A stretch of 64,000 nucleotides of DNA, from NCBI RefSeq assembly GCF_001742145.1, contig NZ_CP015749.1, positions 3,658,001 through 3,722,000 on the forward strand, read 5' to 3'. A model generated the notes under the pieces. It saw only the letters and a program-made list of their open reading frames with translations, was not told the DNA's origin and ran no database searches. The translations under genes were made by a program, and so were the position numbers. The first letter of the stretch is position 1; each line of letters begins with the position of its first letter. This DNA comes from Pectobacterium parmentieri (lineage in GTDB: Bacteria; Pseudomonadota; Gammaproteobacteria; Enterobacterales; Enterobacteriaceae). Below are positions 22,637 through 33,039 of this stretch, piece by piece.

Positions 22637-23374
22637 TTATTTTTTATCTGCCGCTTCGCGCGCCGCAACTTCCGCATCCAGCTCCGTAATCTTGGCAGCC
22701 ATCACATCATGGCAATGTGTAGCCAGCTCACGGACCTGATCTTTGGTATACGCACTGGTATCAATGGGTGGCAGCATTTCTACGATAACGAGGCCGTTAT
22801 TCCAGCGGTTTAATTTCACCTTATTACTGGTAGTAGAAACGCAAATCGGCACGATCGGCACGTTTGCGCTAATCGCCGCATGGAACGCACCCGTCTTGAA
22901 TGGCATCAGACCGCGCCCACGGCTACGTGTACCTTCGGGGAACATCCAGATGGAAGTATTACGCTCTTTAATGTGTTTCACCACCTGAGCGATGGTGCCA
23001 TGCGCTTTGGTGCGGTTTTCACGGTCAATCAGCAAATTACCCGTCAGCCAATAGAGCGGGCCGAAGAACGGGATCCACAGCAGGCTTTTCTTACCCACGG
23101 TAACGGTGCGAGGCTGAACCGCGCTGGATACCGTGACCATATCGTAGTTGTTCTGATGATTCGCGATATAGATACAGTTGCCGTAATGCGCCGCGTCTTC
23201 CGGTATCCGCATGTCGACTTTCAGGCCAAACACCACGGATAAGCGACCAAAAAGATGACCAAAGGTCGCCACATGGCGGGGATTTCGAGGGCTGAACAGG
23301 CAGTAAAACAAGCCGAAAATACAGATCAAAATCGAAAATATAACAACAACAAAAAAACGCAAAATGGATAACAT
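22637..23374 (-). CDS. plsC: 1-acyl-sn-glycerol-3-phosphate acyltransferase
   Basis: A 245-residue inner-membrane enzyme that makes phosphatidic acid from lysophosphatidic acid and acyl-ACP or acyl-CoA. An N-terminal hydrophobic helix (FFVVVIFSILICIFGLFYCL) anchors it. The acyltransferase boxes are clear: NHQNNYD (HX4D), then WMFPEGTRSRGRG and VPIVPICVS. I took the ATG at 23374 because homology to PlsC begins MLSILRF; a start six codons upstream is less likely. It sits between parC and ftsP. Confidence 0.94.
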   Translation of the reverse strand: MLSILRFFVVVIFSILICIFGLFYCLFSPRNPRHVATFGHLFGRLSVVFGLKVDMRIPEDAAHYGNCIYIANHQNNYDMVTVSSAVQPRTVTVGKKSLLWIPFFGPLYWLTGNLLIDRENRTKAHGTIAQVVKHIKERNTSIWMFPEGTRSRGRGLMPFKTGAFHAAISANVPIVPICVSTTSNKVKLNRWNNGLVIVEMLPPIDTSAYTKDQVRELATHCHDVMAAKITELDAEVAAREAADKK

Positions 23375-23473
23375 AGCAACCTCATTAACCAACAGCCGCC
23401 GCTAGTATAGCGATTTCGCGCTAAAACACACGGTGATTCAATTTGCTGCTGGATAGCAACCAGACATCAAAGA

Positions 23474-23495
23474 AAGGCGGTATAACACCGCCTTT
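23474..23495 (-). terminator. Hairpin between parC and plsC
   Basis: AAGGCGG pairs with CCGCCTT around TATAACA, and the minus strand continues with TCTTTGATG. The T run is weak, so attenuation rather than full termination is likely. Confidence 0.5.
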
Positions 23496-23518
23496 GCACT
23501 CTTTTATATACAGAGGAT

Positions 23519-25789
23519 TTATTCTTCGCTGCTGCCAGTATTAACCTGCTGCGGTGCATCCACCTCAATTCGGTCGATACGCTGTAGCCCACGCAGCAAT
23601 GTGCCTTTCCGCCCGCGCTCACCCTGATATTTCTGAAGCTCGTTCGGACGCAGCACCAGCTTACGCTTACCGAAATACAGTGTGACGGAAGCCTGTGGTG
23701 GTAGCAGATACAGCCAGGTCAGACGGTCTTTACCTTCCGCAAAATCAGCCGAGGAGATGGACACGATCTTATTGCCCTTGCCTTTCGACAACTGTGGCAA
23801 ATCAGAGACAGGGAACAGCAGCATTCTGCCCGCGGCGGTGATCGCCATTAACAGATTATCATCGCCTTTGATCTCGATCGGCGTCAGCGCTTTCGCATTA
23901 TCCGGCAACGTAATAATCGCTTTACCTGCGCGGTTACGTGCGACCAGATCGTTGAAGGTACATACGAAGCCATAACCCGCATCCGATGCCATCAGCAACG
24001 GCTGATCGTCTGCAGCCATCAGCACCTGTTCAATCGTCGCACCCGGCGGCGGCGTGAGTTTGCCCGTCAGCGGCTCACCCTGACCGCGCGCAGAAGGCAG
24101 CGAGATCGGATCCAGCGCGTAGCTGCGGCCGGTGGAGTCAATGAACACCACGGGCTGGTTGCTCTTGCCTTTCGCTACTGCGCGGAAACTATCGCCCGCT
24201 TTATAGCTCAGTCCAGTAGGATCGATGTCATGCCCTTTGGCGCTGCGTACCCAGCCCATTTCCGACAGCACAATGGTGACCGGTTCAGACGGCACAAAGT
24301 CATGCTCGCTCATCGCTTTTGATTCACCGCGCTCATGCAGCGGCGAACGACGATCGTCACCATAGGCCTGCGCATCTGACTGAATTTCTTTCTTGATCAG
24401 ATTGCTGAGCTTACGCTCTGACGCCAGCAGCGCTTGCAACTGATCGCGCTCTTTTGCCAAATCATCTTGCTCACCGCGGATTTTCATCTCTTCCAGCTTG
24501 GCCAAGTGACGTAATTTCAGCTCCAGGATCGCTTCAGCCTGTGTTTCACTCAGGCTAAATTGGCGCATCAGAACGGGCTTTGGCTCGTCTTCCGTGCGGA
24601 TGATATGAATCACTTCATCAATGTTCAGAAACGCAATCAGCAAGCCTTCAAGAATATGCAGGCGCTTGAGCACTTTTTCCAGGCGGTAGTTCAGTCGGCG
24701 GCACACGGTGTCACGACGGAATACCAGCCACTCGCTCAGGATCTCGACCAGCCCTTTCACGCTGGGGCGACCATCCAGACCGATCATGTTCATGTTAACG
24801 CGGTAGCTCTTTTCCAGATCGGTCGTGGCGAACAGATGGTTCATCACCTGATCCATATCGATACGGTTCGAGCGCGGCACCAGCACCAGGCGGGTTGGAT
24901 TTTCGTGATCGGATTCATCACGCAGGTCTTCCACCATCGGCAGCTTCTTCGCACGCATCTGGCTGGCAATCTGCTCCAGCACTTTGGCACCCGAAACCTG
25001 ATGTGGCAACGCGGTAATCACCACATCACCGTCTTCTTTCTTCCACACCGCGCGCATCCGCACCGAACCACGACCATTCTGGTAGAGTTTGCGCACTTCA
25101 TCACGCGGCGTGATGATTTCGGCTTCCGTCGGGAAATCTGGTCCCTGCACATGCTGAAGCAAATCGTCCAACGAGGCTTTCGGGTTTTCCAGCAGCATGA
25201 CGGCTGCCGCAGCGATTTCACGCACATTGTGCGGCGGAATATCCGTTGCCATACCGACGGCGATCCCGGTGGTGCCGTTCAGCAATATATTCGGCAAGCG
25301 CGCAGGCAGCATCTTCGGCTCTTGCATCGTGCCGTCAAAATTCGGGGTGTAATCGACCGTGCCCTGCCCTAATTCTGACAACAGCACTTCCGCGTATTTG
25401 GACAACCGCGATTCGGTATAACGCATGGCGGCGAACGATTTCGGATCGTCCGGTGCCCCCCAGTTCCCCTGACCATCCACCAGCGGATAACGGTAAGAGA
25501 ACGGCTGCGCCATCAGCACCATCGCTTCATAACAGGCGCTGTCGCCGTGCGGGTGGTATTTACCCAGCACGTCACCCACGGTACGGGCAGATTTTTTAAA
25601 TTTGGCGCTGGCATTCAGCCCCAGCTCGGACATCGCATACACAATGCGACGCTGCACAGGTTTCAGGCCATCGCCAATGAACGGCAATGCCCTATCCATG
25701 ATGACGTACATGGAATAATTCAGGTATGCATTTTCGGTAAACGTGCGCAGCGCAAGGCTTTCTGCGCCGTCATGAGTCATCTCACTCAT
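23519..25789 (-). CDS. parC: DNA topoisomerase IV subunit A
   Basis: A 756-residue GyrA/ParC-type subunit that cuts and rejoins DNA for chromosome decatenation with ParE. The catalytic Tyr is in [14 protein letters not shown]. The quinolone-resistance region reads [20 protein letters not shown], with Ser and Glu at the usual resistance positions and so a wild-type pattern. The C-terminal beta-pinwheel shows repeated blocks ([35 protein letters not shown]). Length matches E. coli ParC (752). It is transcribed toward plsC. Its partner parE lies at 36.6 kb. Confidence 0.97.
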   Translation of the reverse strand: MSEMTHDGAESLALRTFTENAYLNYSMYVIMDRALPFIGDGLKPVQRRIVYAMSELGLNASAKFKKSARTVGDVLGKYHPHGDSACYEAMVLMAQPFSYRYPLVDGQGNWGAPDDPKSFAAMRYTESRLSKYAEVLLSELGQGTVDYTPNFDGTMQEPKMLPARLPNILLNGTTGIAVGMATDIPPHNVREIAAAAVMLLENPKASLDDLLQHVQGPDFPTEAEIITPRDEVRKLYQNGRGSVRMRAVWKKEDGDVVITALPHQVSGAKVLEQIASQMRAKKLPMVEDLRDESDHENPTRLVLVPRSNRIDMDQVMNHLFATTDLEKSYRVNMNMIGLDGRPSVKGLVEILSEWLVFRRDTVCRRLNYRLEKVLKRLHILEGLLIAFLNIDEVIHIIRTEDEPKPVLMRQFSLSETQAEAILELKLRHLAKLEEMKIRGEQDDLAKERDQLQALLASERKLSNLIKKEIQSDAQAYGDDRRSPLHERGESKAMSEHDFVPSEPVTIVLSEMGWVRSAKGHDIDPTGLSYKAGDSFRAVAKGKSNQPVVFIDSTGRSYALDPISLPSARGQGEPLTGKLTPPPGATIEQVLMAADDQPLLMASDAGYGFVCTFNDLVARNRAGKAIITLPDNAKALTPIEIKGDDNLLMAITAAGRMLLFPVSDLPQLSKGKGNKIVSISSADFAEGKDRLTWLYLLPPQASVTLYFGKRKLVLRPNELQKYQGERGRKGTLLRGLQRIDRIEVDAPQQVNTGSSEE

Positions 25790-25961
25790 TTATCTCACTT
25801 TCCTCACATCGCGGCGCGATTGTTACGCTTTCCGACACGCCATAGCGGCGGTATGTTTGGCGGGAATAGTACCTTATCTGATGAGGTGATGTCACAAGGA
25901 ACAACGTCATTGCCCCACAGGCGATTGTTGGTATGAATCCGACGGTTGCCAGAGAAGGTGG

Positions 25962-26465
25962 CTAGCGATAGTGGTAAACGCTCGGGTGATCGGCAGTCAC
26001 CGTTTCACCCCAGACGGAAATCGACGTTTGATCTGGCCGCAACATTGGTTGCCCCTTGCGCCCCAACAGGATGCGCTCAGCGGCAGCGCCGAAAGACGGC
26101 CCTTCAAACCAGAACGCCTCATGCACAAAACTCATTCCGTAGCAGGCCCCCGTCGCATCCATAAGCAGAGCACCGTGCGAATGATGTGTCTCACCGATAA
26201 GAATCAGCGTCGTGCTTAGAATATCTTGCCACTCCAGCAGCGTTTCATCCCCCTGCAAATCTACACTGCCGCCAAAAACAATATCGCCGCTGGCGCACTC
26301 TTCCCCAGTACCGCATTGCCCAACCGTCAGCTCACCGAATGCTTGCAGGATCGCGCAAGCCGGATGGTTCTCAGACACAAACAACGGGGCTGATTGCGCG
26401 ACGTTATGTGGCCAGCCTGCCGCCTGAAAAAGGGGAAGAACGGACTCAGGTATTTCAATCAACAT
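25962..26465 (-). CDS. SUKH-3-like immunity-type protein
   Basis: This 167-residue cytosolic protein opens with VLPLFQAAGWPHN, matching the LxxAGW start of SUKH-3 (SMI1/KNR4 superfamily) domains. It continues with an FGEL turn and a middle GALLMDATGACYGMSFVHEA strand, and ends HPSVYHYR. SUKH proteins are a large class of toxin-immunity proteins. No toxin gene is adjacent: parC lies downstream and a receptor gene is divergent upstream, so it would be an orphan. The family call rests on pattern recognition and the role is inferred. The 172 bases toward parC hold no gene. Confidence 0.5.
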   Translation of the reverse strand: MLIEIPESVLPLFQAAGWPHNVAQSAPLFVSENHPACAILQAFGELTVGQCGTGEECASGDIVFGGSVDLQGDETLLEWQDILSTTLILIGETHHSHGALLMDATGACYGMSFVHEAFWFEGPSFGAAAERILLGRKGQPMLRPDQTSISVWGETVTADHPSVYHYR

Positions 26466-26530
26466 CGTTAGCCACCTTGCTAACCCACAGACCGTTTCAT
26501 TAAGAATTATTCATCTTCATTGCCGCAACA

Positions 26531-26590
26531 AACGATAATGATTAACATATTGATAATAATTATCATTACCACATGATAATTAATGTTATT
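26531..26590 (+). promoter_or_regulatory. Fur-box cluster of the receptor gene
   Basis: TGATAATAATTATCA (26551-26565) is a perfect palindrome matching the GATAAT-ATTATC core of the Fur box. Partial sites GATAATGATTA (26534) and TGATAATTAAT (26574) flank it, giving an overlapping array about 100 bases before the start. Iron-replete repression by Fur is the expected control. Confidence 0.78.
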
Positions 26591-26684
26591 CGCCGTTTTG
26601 CATTTCCCTTGCAGACGTTAGCTACCAGCACGCCATGTTTCCCCAACGCCGCTGGTCAGAACAACCTTATAGCAGAGTATCATT

Positions 26685-29087
26685 ATGTTAATTAACAAAA
26701 AGTTAAATAAGATTCTTCTCACCGGCATCTTGACTAGCGTCGCGCTTCACAGCATGGCAGCGGATAGCACCACGGGCAATAGCGCACTCAACGGCAAGAA
26801 TGAAGACAACGCGGCGGCTAAAACGGAACCGACGGGTGACGTCATGACCGTACACGCCCCTGAAATTGAGAAAAAAGCGGGCTCATCCGTCTCAATCACT
26901 GCCAATGATATGCAAAAGAATGGCGGTAACGATTTTGGCACCATTATGCGTTACCAGCCGTTAATCAGCGCCACGGGCTCCAGCGGTGGCAGTAATACAG
27001 GGAAAAGTGGCTTCGATCGCGGCGGCTACACGGGCTACAACATTCGCGGAATAGAAAGCAATCGCGTCGCCATTGATACCGACGGCATCGCTCTGCCTAA
27101 TGCAACAGGGCGCAGTTATGCCAGCAGAGCTGGGTTTAATACGTTTGGCATGGGGCGTGACTATGTCGACCCTTATATTTATGGACGGGTGAATATCGAA
27201 TCCGGTGCAACCTCAGCGGAAAATGCGATCAATGCGCTAGGCGGAAGTGTTTCGTTCCGTCCCAAATCAGCAGATGATTATTTAAGCGCGAATAAACAGG
27301 AGTATGTCGGCTTCCAGAGTGATTATGACTCTGCCAACCATGGTTGGCATAACGGCATCACCGCCGCAGGCGGTGATGCCGAACTGCGCGGCATTGTCGT
27401 TCTCAGTCGTCGTGACGGCCAGCAAACGCGTAACAACAGCGACGAGATCGCCGCTTACCCAGCAAACTGGCACTCTAACGCCATTCTGGCATCGGCCATC
27501 TGGCAACCGAATGATGAACACCAACTCACCGGTACGTTGGATTACTATCATAAAACCAACCACACCCACTACGATTACTGGGGTAGCCTGCCAAGCGGCA
27601 ATAATACGATTTATGGCACCGCGCAACAAAGCAGCGAGACTCGCCGCTGGAGCACCAGCCTGAAAGACCGCTGGACGCCCGCCAACAACACACTGGTTGA
27701 TTTAGTTGATAGCCGCATTTACTTCCAAAACAGCGAATCGCATGACAACACTTGGCTACCTGCAACCACGGGAATGGCTGCCGCCGATAGCCATCGTGTC
27801 TATTCTGATTACAATGTAAAAACTTACGGCTTCGATACCCATCTGGTGAAAAGCTGGGATCGTCACGAGTTTAGCTGGGGCCTCAATACCAGCCAAACCA
27901 AAACAGAGCGTCCGTTCAGGCAATCGCCTAACCAAACGGGTGCGAATAACATTATGCAGCCAGAAGCCGATAGCGACAGCTACACCATCGGCGGCTTCGT
28001 GCAGGATACCGTCTCTTGGGATCTGGCTGGGCACGCCTTCTCGGTCGTCCCTGCCGTGCGCGCCATCCATCAGCGTACCAAAGCGACCAACACAGTTCGC
28101 CTGAGCGGTGACGGTAGCGTAATCAGTGGATCCGATGTCAACAGACTGTACGGTAAAGCCAACAGCGATACACAAATTCTGCCTTCACTGAGCTTCCTCT
28201 ACGATATTACCCCGACGCTGACGACCTATTTGCAGTACCGTCGTGGCGCACAGTTCCCCGATGCCAGCCAACTTTATGGCAGCACCAACCTTGACGCCAA
28301 CTTTGCCGGTCCGTTTCAGTATGCCTTTATCGGCAATAGCGACCTCAAAACGGAAACCAGCAACAACATAGAATGGGGATTAAAAGGCGAAGCAACGGAG
28401 GGCGTCACGTTCCGCACAGCGCTGTTCTACAACACGTATAAGAATTTTATCGCCAATACCCGCTACCGTCGTGGAGCTAATCCAGATAGATTTACCATGG
28501 TTCCGAGCAATATCAGTACCATATTTCAGGCAGAAAACCGTGATAAAGCTTACATCTACGGCGGTGAAATCAGTAGCAAAGTACAGCTAGGCACCTGGTT
28601 CCCAGCGGTGGATGGGCTTAGCACCACGCTGGCATTTGGCTACACCAAAGGTCAATCACAGTCTCGCTATCTTGGTGACCGCTATGTCGATCTCGACAGC
28701 GTCGCCCCGATGAAAGCGGTTATTGGCATCGCCTATGACGATCCTTCCCAGCGCTATGGTGCCGCCCTGACGTCGACTTTCCAGAAAGGAAAACAAGCGC
28801 AGGATACGAATCGTCAAAACTACCCTAATGCAGGCACGGCAATCACTGACTCTACCGCCGAATATATGCGGATCCCCGGTTATGGCATGGTGGATTTGAC
28901 CGCCTACTATCGCGTGACCAAAGACGTGAAAATCAGTGGTGGCGTGTATAACCTGACTGACCGTAAATATTGGGACTACCTGAGCAGCCGTCAGATCGAA
29001 ACCAATGACCGACAGGGGCAATACGATCGCGCCCTGTCTACAGCCCCCGGCCGTTCCTTCCAACTGGGTGTGAATGTCGATTTCTAA
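26685..29087 (+). CDS. TonB-dependent outer-membrane receptor, haem/hemoprotein type
   Basis: An 800-residue protein with a signal peptide ending SMA-AD and a TonB-box-like DVMTVHA near residue 53. The plug domain has NIRGIESNRVAIDTDGIALP and VNIESGATSAENAINALGGS, and a 22-strand-type barrel ends in RSFQLGVNVDF with terminal Phe. The plug wording and length resemble HasR/PhuR-type haem or hemoglobin receptors. It lacks the N-terminal signalling domain of HasR. Substrate is uncertain: haem is the best guess and no haem-transport operon is adjacent. The Fur boxes upstream support an iron role. A terminator follows. Confidence 0.8.
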   Translation: MLINKKLNKILLTGILTSVALHSMAADSTTGNSALNGKNEDNAAAKTEPTGDVMTVHAPEIEKKAGSSVSITANDMQKNGGNDFGTIMRYQPLISATGSSGGSNTGKSGFDRGGYTGYNIRGIESNRVAIDTDGIALPNATGRSYASRAGFNTFGMGRDYVDPYIYGRVNIESGATSAENAINALGGSVSFRPKSADDYLSANKQEYVGFQSDYDSANHGWHNGITAAGGDAELRGIVVLSRRDGQQTRNNSDEIAAYPANWHSNAILASAIWQPNDEHQLTGTLDYYHKTNHTHYDYWGSLPSGNNTIYGTAQQSSETRRWSTSLKDRWTPANNTLVDLVDSRIYFQNSESHDNTWLPATTGMAAADSHRVYSDYNVKTYGFDTHLVKSWDRHEFSWGLNTSQTKTERPFRQSPNQTGANNIMQPEADSDSYTIGGFVQDTVSWDLAGHAFSVVPAVRAIHQRTKATNTVRLSGDGSVISGSDVNRLYGKANSDTQILPSLSFLYDITPTLTTYLQYRRGAQFPDASQLYGSTNLDANFAGPFQYAFIGNSDLKTETSNNIEWGLKGEATEGVTFRTALFYNTYKNFIANTRYRRGANPDRFTMVPSNISTIFQAENRDKAYIYGGEISSKVQLGTWFPAVDGLSTTLAFGYTKGQSQSRYLGDRYVDLDSVAPMKAVIGIAYDDPSQRYGAALTSTFQKGKQAQDTNRQNYPNAGTAITDSTAEYMRIPGYGMVDLTAYYRVTKDVKISGGVYNLTDRKYWDYLSSRQIETNDRQGQYDRALSTAPGRSFQLGVNVDF

Positions 29088-29151
29088 TCGGCAGACACGA
29101 TGACCCTCTGAAATAAGGCGATGTTCAGTTCAGGCATCGCCGCCGTCATCA

Positions 29152-29186
29152 GGCAAGAATGCGCAGTACGGCTTTCTTGCCTTTTT
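29152..29186 (+). terminator. Receptor gene terminator
   Basis: GGCAAGAA (29152-29159) pairs with TTCTTGCC (29174-29181), followed by TTTTTATTT. The remaining 29187-29504 is AT-rich leader for the next operon with a GGACA/TGTCC pair near 29345-29365 and no gene. Confidence 0.85.
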
Positions 29187-29504
29187 ATTTCACCGCGTTG
29201 GCTTACTGATATTTTTACTCTCACGACATGACTCAACGAAATAATTAATATGCAGAGGGGATCACAGTTATTCCATCTGATAACGTGATCGTCGTCTCAA
29301 TTAACATTCGGCAAGCATCATGTTTTAATTTTGTCCTATTCAACGGACAGCATTTAGTATTGTCCCTATCGACTATCGCGACTAGATTAATCACTACACC
29401 ATCCTATTTAAATAAACGAACCAAGAAAATAAAACAGGAAATTATTTAGAAAAAATTATCAATTCGATAAGCATCAGAAAATCTAACGAATCACAGAGGG
29501 TAAT

Positions 29505-31055
29505 ATGATGCAACCACTCACCTCCCGCCAGAACCGTTTATTGAAATATCTGTTACAACACCAGGGATATGTAACGGTTAAAGATATTGCACATTACCTG
29601 GATGTGTCTGAAAAAACCGTCTATCGTGATATGCAATTTGTTGAAGCCTTCCTTTCTGTCTGGAATATTTATCCAGACAAAAAGGTCGGTGCGGGAATCA
29701 TGCTAACAGCGAATAACGACAGACACCTCACGTTGCTGGAACAGCAACTCGTCGTGGATGATGGAGATACCGATGCCCTGATCAATAATGCGCGTCGCGT
29801 CAAAATCGCCTCACAGTTGTTAAGCGACACGCCTCACGAAACCTCCATCAGCAAGCTGTCTGAACGCTATTTCATCAGCAGCGCCTCTATCGTTAACGAT
29901 CTGAAAATCATCGAAAGCTGGCTACATCCACTGGGATTGTCGCTGGTGCGCAGCCAGAGCGGCACGCACATTGAAGGCAGTGAGAATCAGGTGCGTCAGG
30001 CGATGGCATCACTGATTAATGACGTTATGCATCATAAAGAACCCGGCCCGCTTAACCACTCTCGTCTTGACCCCGGCAGCTATAGGGCACTGATTAACTA
30101 TTTCGGAGAAAATAACGTTTCCTTCGTCGAAGCGCTGTTACAGGACATGGAAAAACAGCTTTCTTATCCACTCGGGGAGCCTTATTACATCAATATTTTC
30201 ACCCATACCTTAATTATGATGCACCGCATTGCACAGGGAAAAGCGCTCATCATGGCGGAAGAATCGGTTCATCAGCAGGTTGATAATCACATATTATCCA
30301 TCGCTCAAAATATGGTGACCCAAATAGAGCAACGCGTCGAAAGTACGCTCCCGTCTGATGAGGTCTGGTTTATTTACCAATATATTATTTCTTCAGGCAT
30401 TGTGATGGAAGAACGTGCGGACAATCCACAACTCCGCTACCCATTCTCTAACGGTGAATCACGAAAAATTACGCGAGTACTAACACAGATATTTTCTGAT
30501 TTAATCAATATCGATCTGCGCACGGATAAGTTATTACATGAAGGATTGCTTATTCATATCAAGCCATTGCTTAACCGGTTAAAATATCACATACACATTC
30601 GCAATCCGTTATTAGACGATATCAAAAGCGAGTTTATCGATATTTATGACATCACTCAGCAAGCCATGAGTGAAATCTGTCAGCGATTTCAATTAAAACC
30701 GGTCGCTGAAGATGAAATCGGCTACCTAACCATTCATTTTCAAGCTGCGCTGGAACGTCAAATTGCTCACAAACGTATTCTGGTGGTGTGCTCCAGTGGA
30801 GTAGGAACGTCACATCTACTAAAAAATCGAATTCTACGCGCGTTTCCTGACTGGATTATTGTTGGCGTTATTTCGGCCAGTAATATGCAGATATTTTGCC
30901 AACAGGAAGATATTGAGCTGGTTATTTCTACGATTCATCTGGAAGAGCAACAGATTCCTGTTGTTTATGTCTCTGCCTTTTTTAATGACGATGACATTAA
31001 ACGCGTTACCGAAAAAGTTATCGCTAATCAACTGCATCAGGCCGTCCCCCATTGA
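29505..31055 (+). CDS. BglG/MtlR-type PRD regulator with PTS EIIB-like domain
   Basis: A 516-residue activator controlled by PTS phosphorylation. Residues about 5-60 form an HTH_11 (VTVKDIAHYLDVSEKTVYRD) and a second HTH follows at 100-150. Two PRD domains hold candidate phospho-His residues (TLIMMHRIAQG; LLIHIKPLLNRLKYH; GYLTIHFQAAL). Residues about 415-510 form an EIIB-like domain starting ILVVCSSGVGTSHLL, with its phosphorylatable Cys. It is followed by the PTS genes it likely activates. A GAGGG ribosome binding site precedes two candidate ATGs (29505, 29508). No EIIA domain at the C-terminus. Confidence 0.87.
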   Translation: MMQPLTSRQNRLLKYLLQHQGYVTVKDIAHYLDVSEKTVYRDMQFVEAFLSVWNIYPDKKVGAGIMLTANNDRHLTLLEQQLVVDDGDTDALINNARRVKIASQLLSDTPHETSISKLSERYFISSASIVNDLKIIESWLHPLGLSLVRSQSGTHIEGSENQVRQAMASLINDVMHHKEPGPLNHSRLDPGSYRALINYFGENNVSFVEALLQDMEKQLSYPLGEPYYINIFTHTLIMMHRIAQGKALIMAEESVHQQVDNHILSIAQNMVTQIEQRVESTLPSDEVWFIYQYIISSGIVMEERADNPQLRYPFSNGESRKITRVLTQIFSDLINIDLRTDKLLHEGLLIHIKPLLNRLKYHIHIRNPLLDDIKSEFIDIYDITQQAMSEICQRFQLKPVAEDEIGYLTIHFQAALERQIAHKRILVVCSSGVGTSHLLKNRILRAFPDWIIVGVISASNMQIFCQQEDIELVISTIHLEEQQIPVVYVSAFFNDDDIKRVTEKVIANQLHQAVPH

Positions 31056-31103
31056 TTATTGGCCGAACGTTAATTTTTTAAATTTAGAGATGAGGTGTGA
31101 TAA

Positions 31104-31583
31104 ATGGATATCAATAAAATATTGAATGCCAACCGCGTAAAATTAAATATGTCCGCGACTAATAAAGATGAAGCGATTAATGAATTAGCCGATCTGTTGT
31201 ATGCCGATGGCGCCATTATCAACAAACAGGATTTTATTCACGATGTCTGGTTACGCGAAGCTGAAGGGTCGACCGGTTTTGAAAACCATATTGCGATCCC
31301 TCATGGGAAATCATCCGCTGTAAAACAAACCACGCTCGCGATTGGCCGTACCCGTCAGGATATTCCCTGGGAAACACTCGACGGTAGCCAGGTTCGCTGC
31401 ATTATTCTCTTTGCCGTGCGTCTGGAAGATCAGAACACGACACACATTCGCCTGCTGTCTCAGGTTGCCAGTGCACTGGCCGATGATGAGGTGATTGCTC
31501 AACTGTTGGACGAATCCGATCCCCATAAAATTATTCGGCTGTTTAGTCAGTATGCAGAAACAGCGCCTATCACTCCGACATAA
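31104..31583 (+). CDS. Fructose-type PTS EIIA
   Basis: A 159-residue PTS_EIIA_2 protein that passes phosphate from HPr to the EIIB. The phospho-acceptor is His67 in ENHIAIPHGKS, with the usual GSTGF just before. GAGGTG lies nine bases upstream of the start. It is a single-domain protein, unlike FruB- or FruA-type fusions, and lies first in the PTS group, 48 bases after the regulator. The sugar is unknown. Confidence 0.9.
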   Translation: MDINKILNANRVKLNMSATNKDEAINELADLLYADGAIINKQDFIHDVWLREAEGSTGFENHIAIPHGKSSAVKQTTLAIGRTRQDIPWETLDGSQVRCIILFAVRLEDQNTTHIRLLSQVASALADDEVIAQLLDESDPHKIIRLFSQYAETAPITPT

Positions 31584-31596
31584 GACGAGGCTCAAA

Positions 31597-31911
31597 ATGA
31601 ATATTGTTTGTGTTGCCGCCTGCACGGCGGGTATCGCGCATACCTATATAGCACGCGAGAAACTGATTAAAGGTGCCAACGCGTTAAATTACGCGATCAA
31701 AGTGGAAACCCAAGGCACGATTGGCACCGAAAATGAATTAACTCCCGATGAAATAGCCGCTGCCGATGTCGTTATTCTGGCTATCGATATCAAAATAACA
31801 GGAGAGGAGCGATTTAAAGGCAAACCTATCGTTCGGGTAAAAACGGAGGTCGTTATTAAATCTCCCATCAAGTTTCTGGAAAAAGTCGCTAGCTCTTTAG
31901 CGGGTGCCTGA
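31597..31911 (+). CDS. Fructose-type PTS EIIB
   Basis: A 104-residue EIIB_fru protein. The phospho-Cys is in VAACTAGIAHTYIAREKL (Cys9 by the CPTGIAHT consensus, with T-A in place of P-T). It phosphorylates the sugar as it enters through EIIC. I chose the ATG at 31597, preceded by GACGAGG, since an upstream in-frame ATG at 31495 lies inside the EIIA gene. It is encoded separately from EIIC, as in frw/fry-type systems. Confidence 0.9.
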   Translation: MNIVCVAACTAGIAHTYIAREKLIKGANALNYAIKVETQGTIGTENELTPDEIAAADVVILAIDIKITGEERFKGKPIVRVKTEVVIKSPIKFLEKVASSLAGA

Positions 31912-31936
31912 ATATATCCATTTCGGGGTAATCATT

Positions 31937-33028
31937 ATGAACACCAGAAAAGTAACTGTTGGACAGGAAATAAAACGGCATCTCCTTACCGGTATTTCCT
32001 GGATGATCCCACTGATTGTCGCCGCCGGGATCTGCATTGCACTTGGTCAGGTCATCGGTGGCCCGGATGTCGGTAAGCAAACCGGCAGCATCGCATGGAT
32101 GCTTAATCAGATCGGCGGCTGGGGAATGGGCCTGATTGTTCCACTGATCAGCGCCGCGATCGCCTACTCCATTGCCGATCGCCCCGGCTTCGCACCCGGC
32201 CTGATTGTGGGCTTTATCTGCGGCCAGATTCAAACCGGGTTTATCGGCGGTATTCTCGGTGGCTTTTTAGTCGGCTACACGGTGTTGCTGCTGCGCCGCT
32301 ACATCAAGCTACCCACGTCGATGCAGGGGCTGATGCCAGTCATGATCCTGCCGCTGCTCAGCACCATTATCGCCGGACTGCTGATGATGACGTTTATCGG
32401 TCAACCCATCGTCTGGCTGCAAAAAACGCTGATTCACCTACTGGAATCCATGCAGGGCGGTTCGAAATTCCTGATGGGCGCGATTTTGGGGGCGATGGCG
32501 ACCTTCGATTTCGGCGGACCAGTGAACAAGACGATGTCGCTCTTCGCGGACGGTATGCTGGTCGATGGCATTTATGGGCCGGAAGCCGTCAAATTTGTCG
32601 GTTCAATCATTCCACCTTTTGGCATCACGCTTTCTTTCCTATTGACCCGCTACAAATACACCCGTGCAGAAAAAGAAGCGCTGAAAGCCGCCTTCCCGAT
32701 GGGGATCTGCATGATCACCGAAGGGGTAATCCCGATTGCCGCACGCGATTTGTTCAGGGTCGTTGCCAGTTGCGTCGTCGCCTCCGCCATTGCGGGCGGG
32801 CTGATCATGGTCTGGGGTGTGGAGGCACCCGTGCCACACGGCGGCATGTTTGTTGTCCCCTTGTTTACCAAGCCGCTGATGTTCTGTCTGGCGCTCGGTA
32901 TCGGCACCGTAATCTGCGGCGTGATGCTGTCGTTGATTAAAAAACGCGTCACACAGGCTGATGAAGAGTTCGACGACGTTGACGACAGTCGCGTGCGTGA
33001 CGAAGACATTAAATTCACTATCGAATAA
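31937..33028 (+). CDS. Fructose-type PTS EIIC permease
   Basis: A 363-residue inner-membrane permease with about nine hydrophobic segments, beginning LLTGISWMIPLIVAAGICIA. It has the EIIC_fru GFIGGILGGFLVGY block, the FDFGGPVNKTMSLFADGML loop and the conserved ITEGVIPIAARD. It imports and, with EIIB, phosphorylates a hexose or hexitol. I chose the ATG at 31937 rather than 31904. The C-terminal tail is acidic (ADEEFDDVDDSRVRDED). Substrate is unknown; the following aldolases suggest a ketose phosphate product. Confidence 0.9.
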   Translation: MNTRKVTVGQEIKRHLLTGISWMIPLIVAAGICIALGQVIGGPDVGKQTGSIAWMLNQIGGWGMGLIVPLISAAIAYSIADRPGFAPGLIVGFICGQIQTGFIGGILGGFLVGYTVLLLRRYIKLPTSMQGLMPVMILPLLSTIIAGLLMMTFIGQPIVWLQKTLIHLLESMQGGSKFLMGAILGAMATFDFGGPVNKTMSLFADGMLVDGIYGPEAVKFVGSIIPPFGITLSFLLTRYKYTRAEKEALKAAFPMGICMITEGVIPIAARDLFRVVASCVVASAIAGGLIMVWGVEAPVPHGGMFVVPLFTKPLMFCLALGIGTVICGVMLSLIKKRVTQADEEFDDVDDSRVRDEDIKFTIE

Positions 33029-33039
33029 CAGGAGCCGCC

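Noticed and set aside
25018..25372. Reading frames opposite parC
   Set aside because: Out-of-frame shadows of a highly conserved housekeeping gene.
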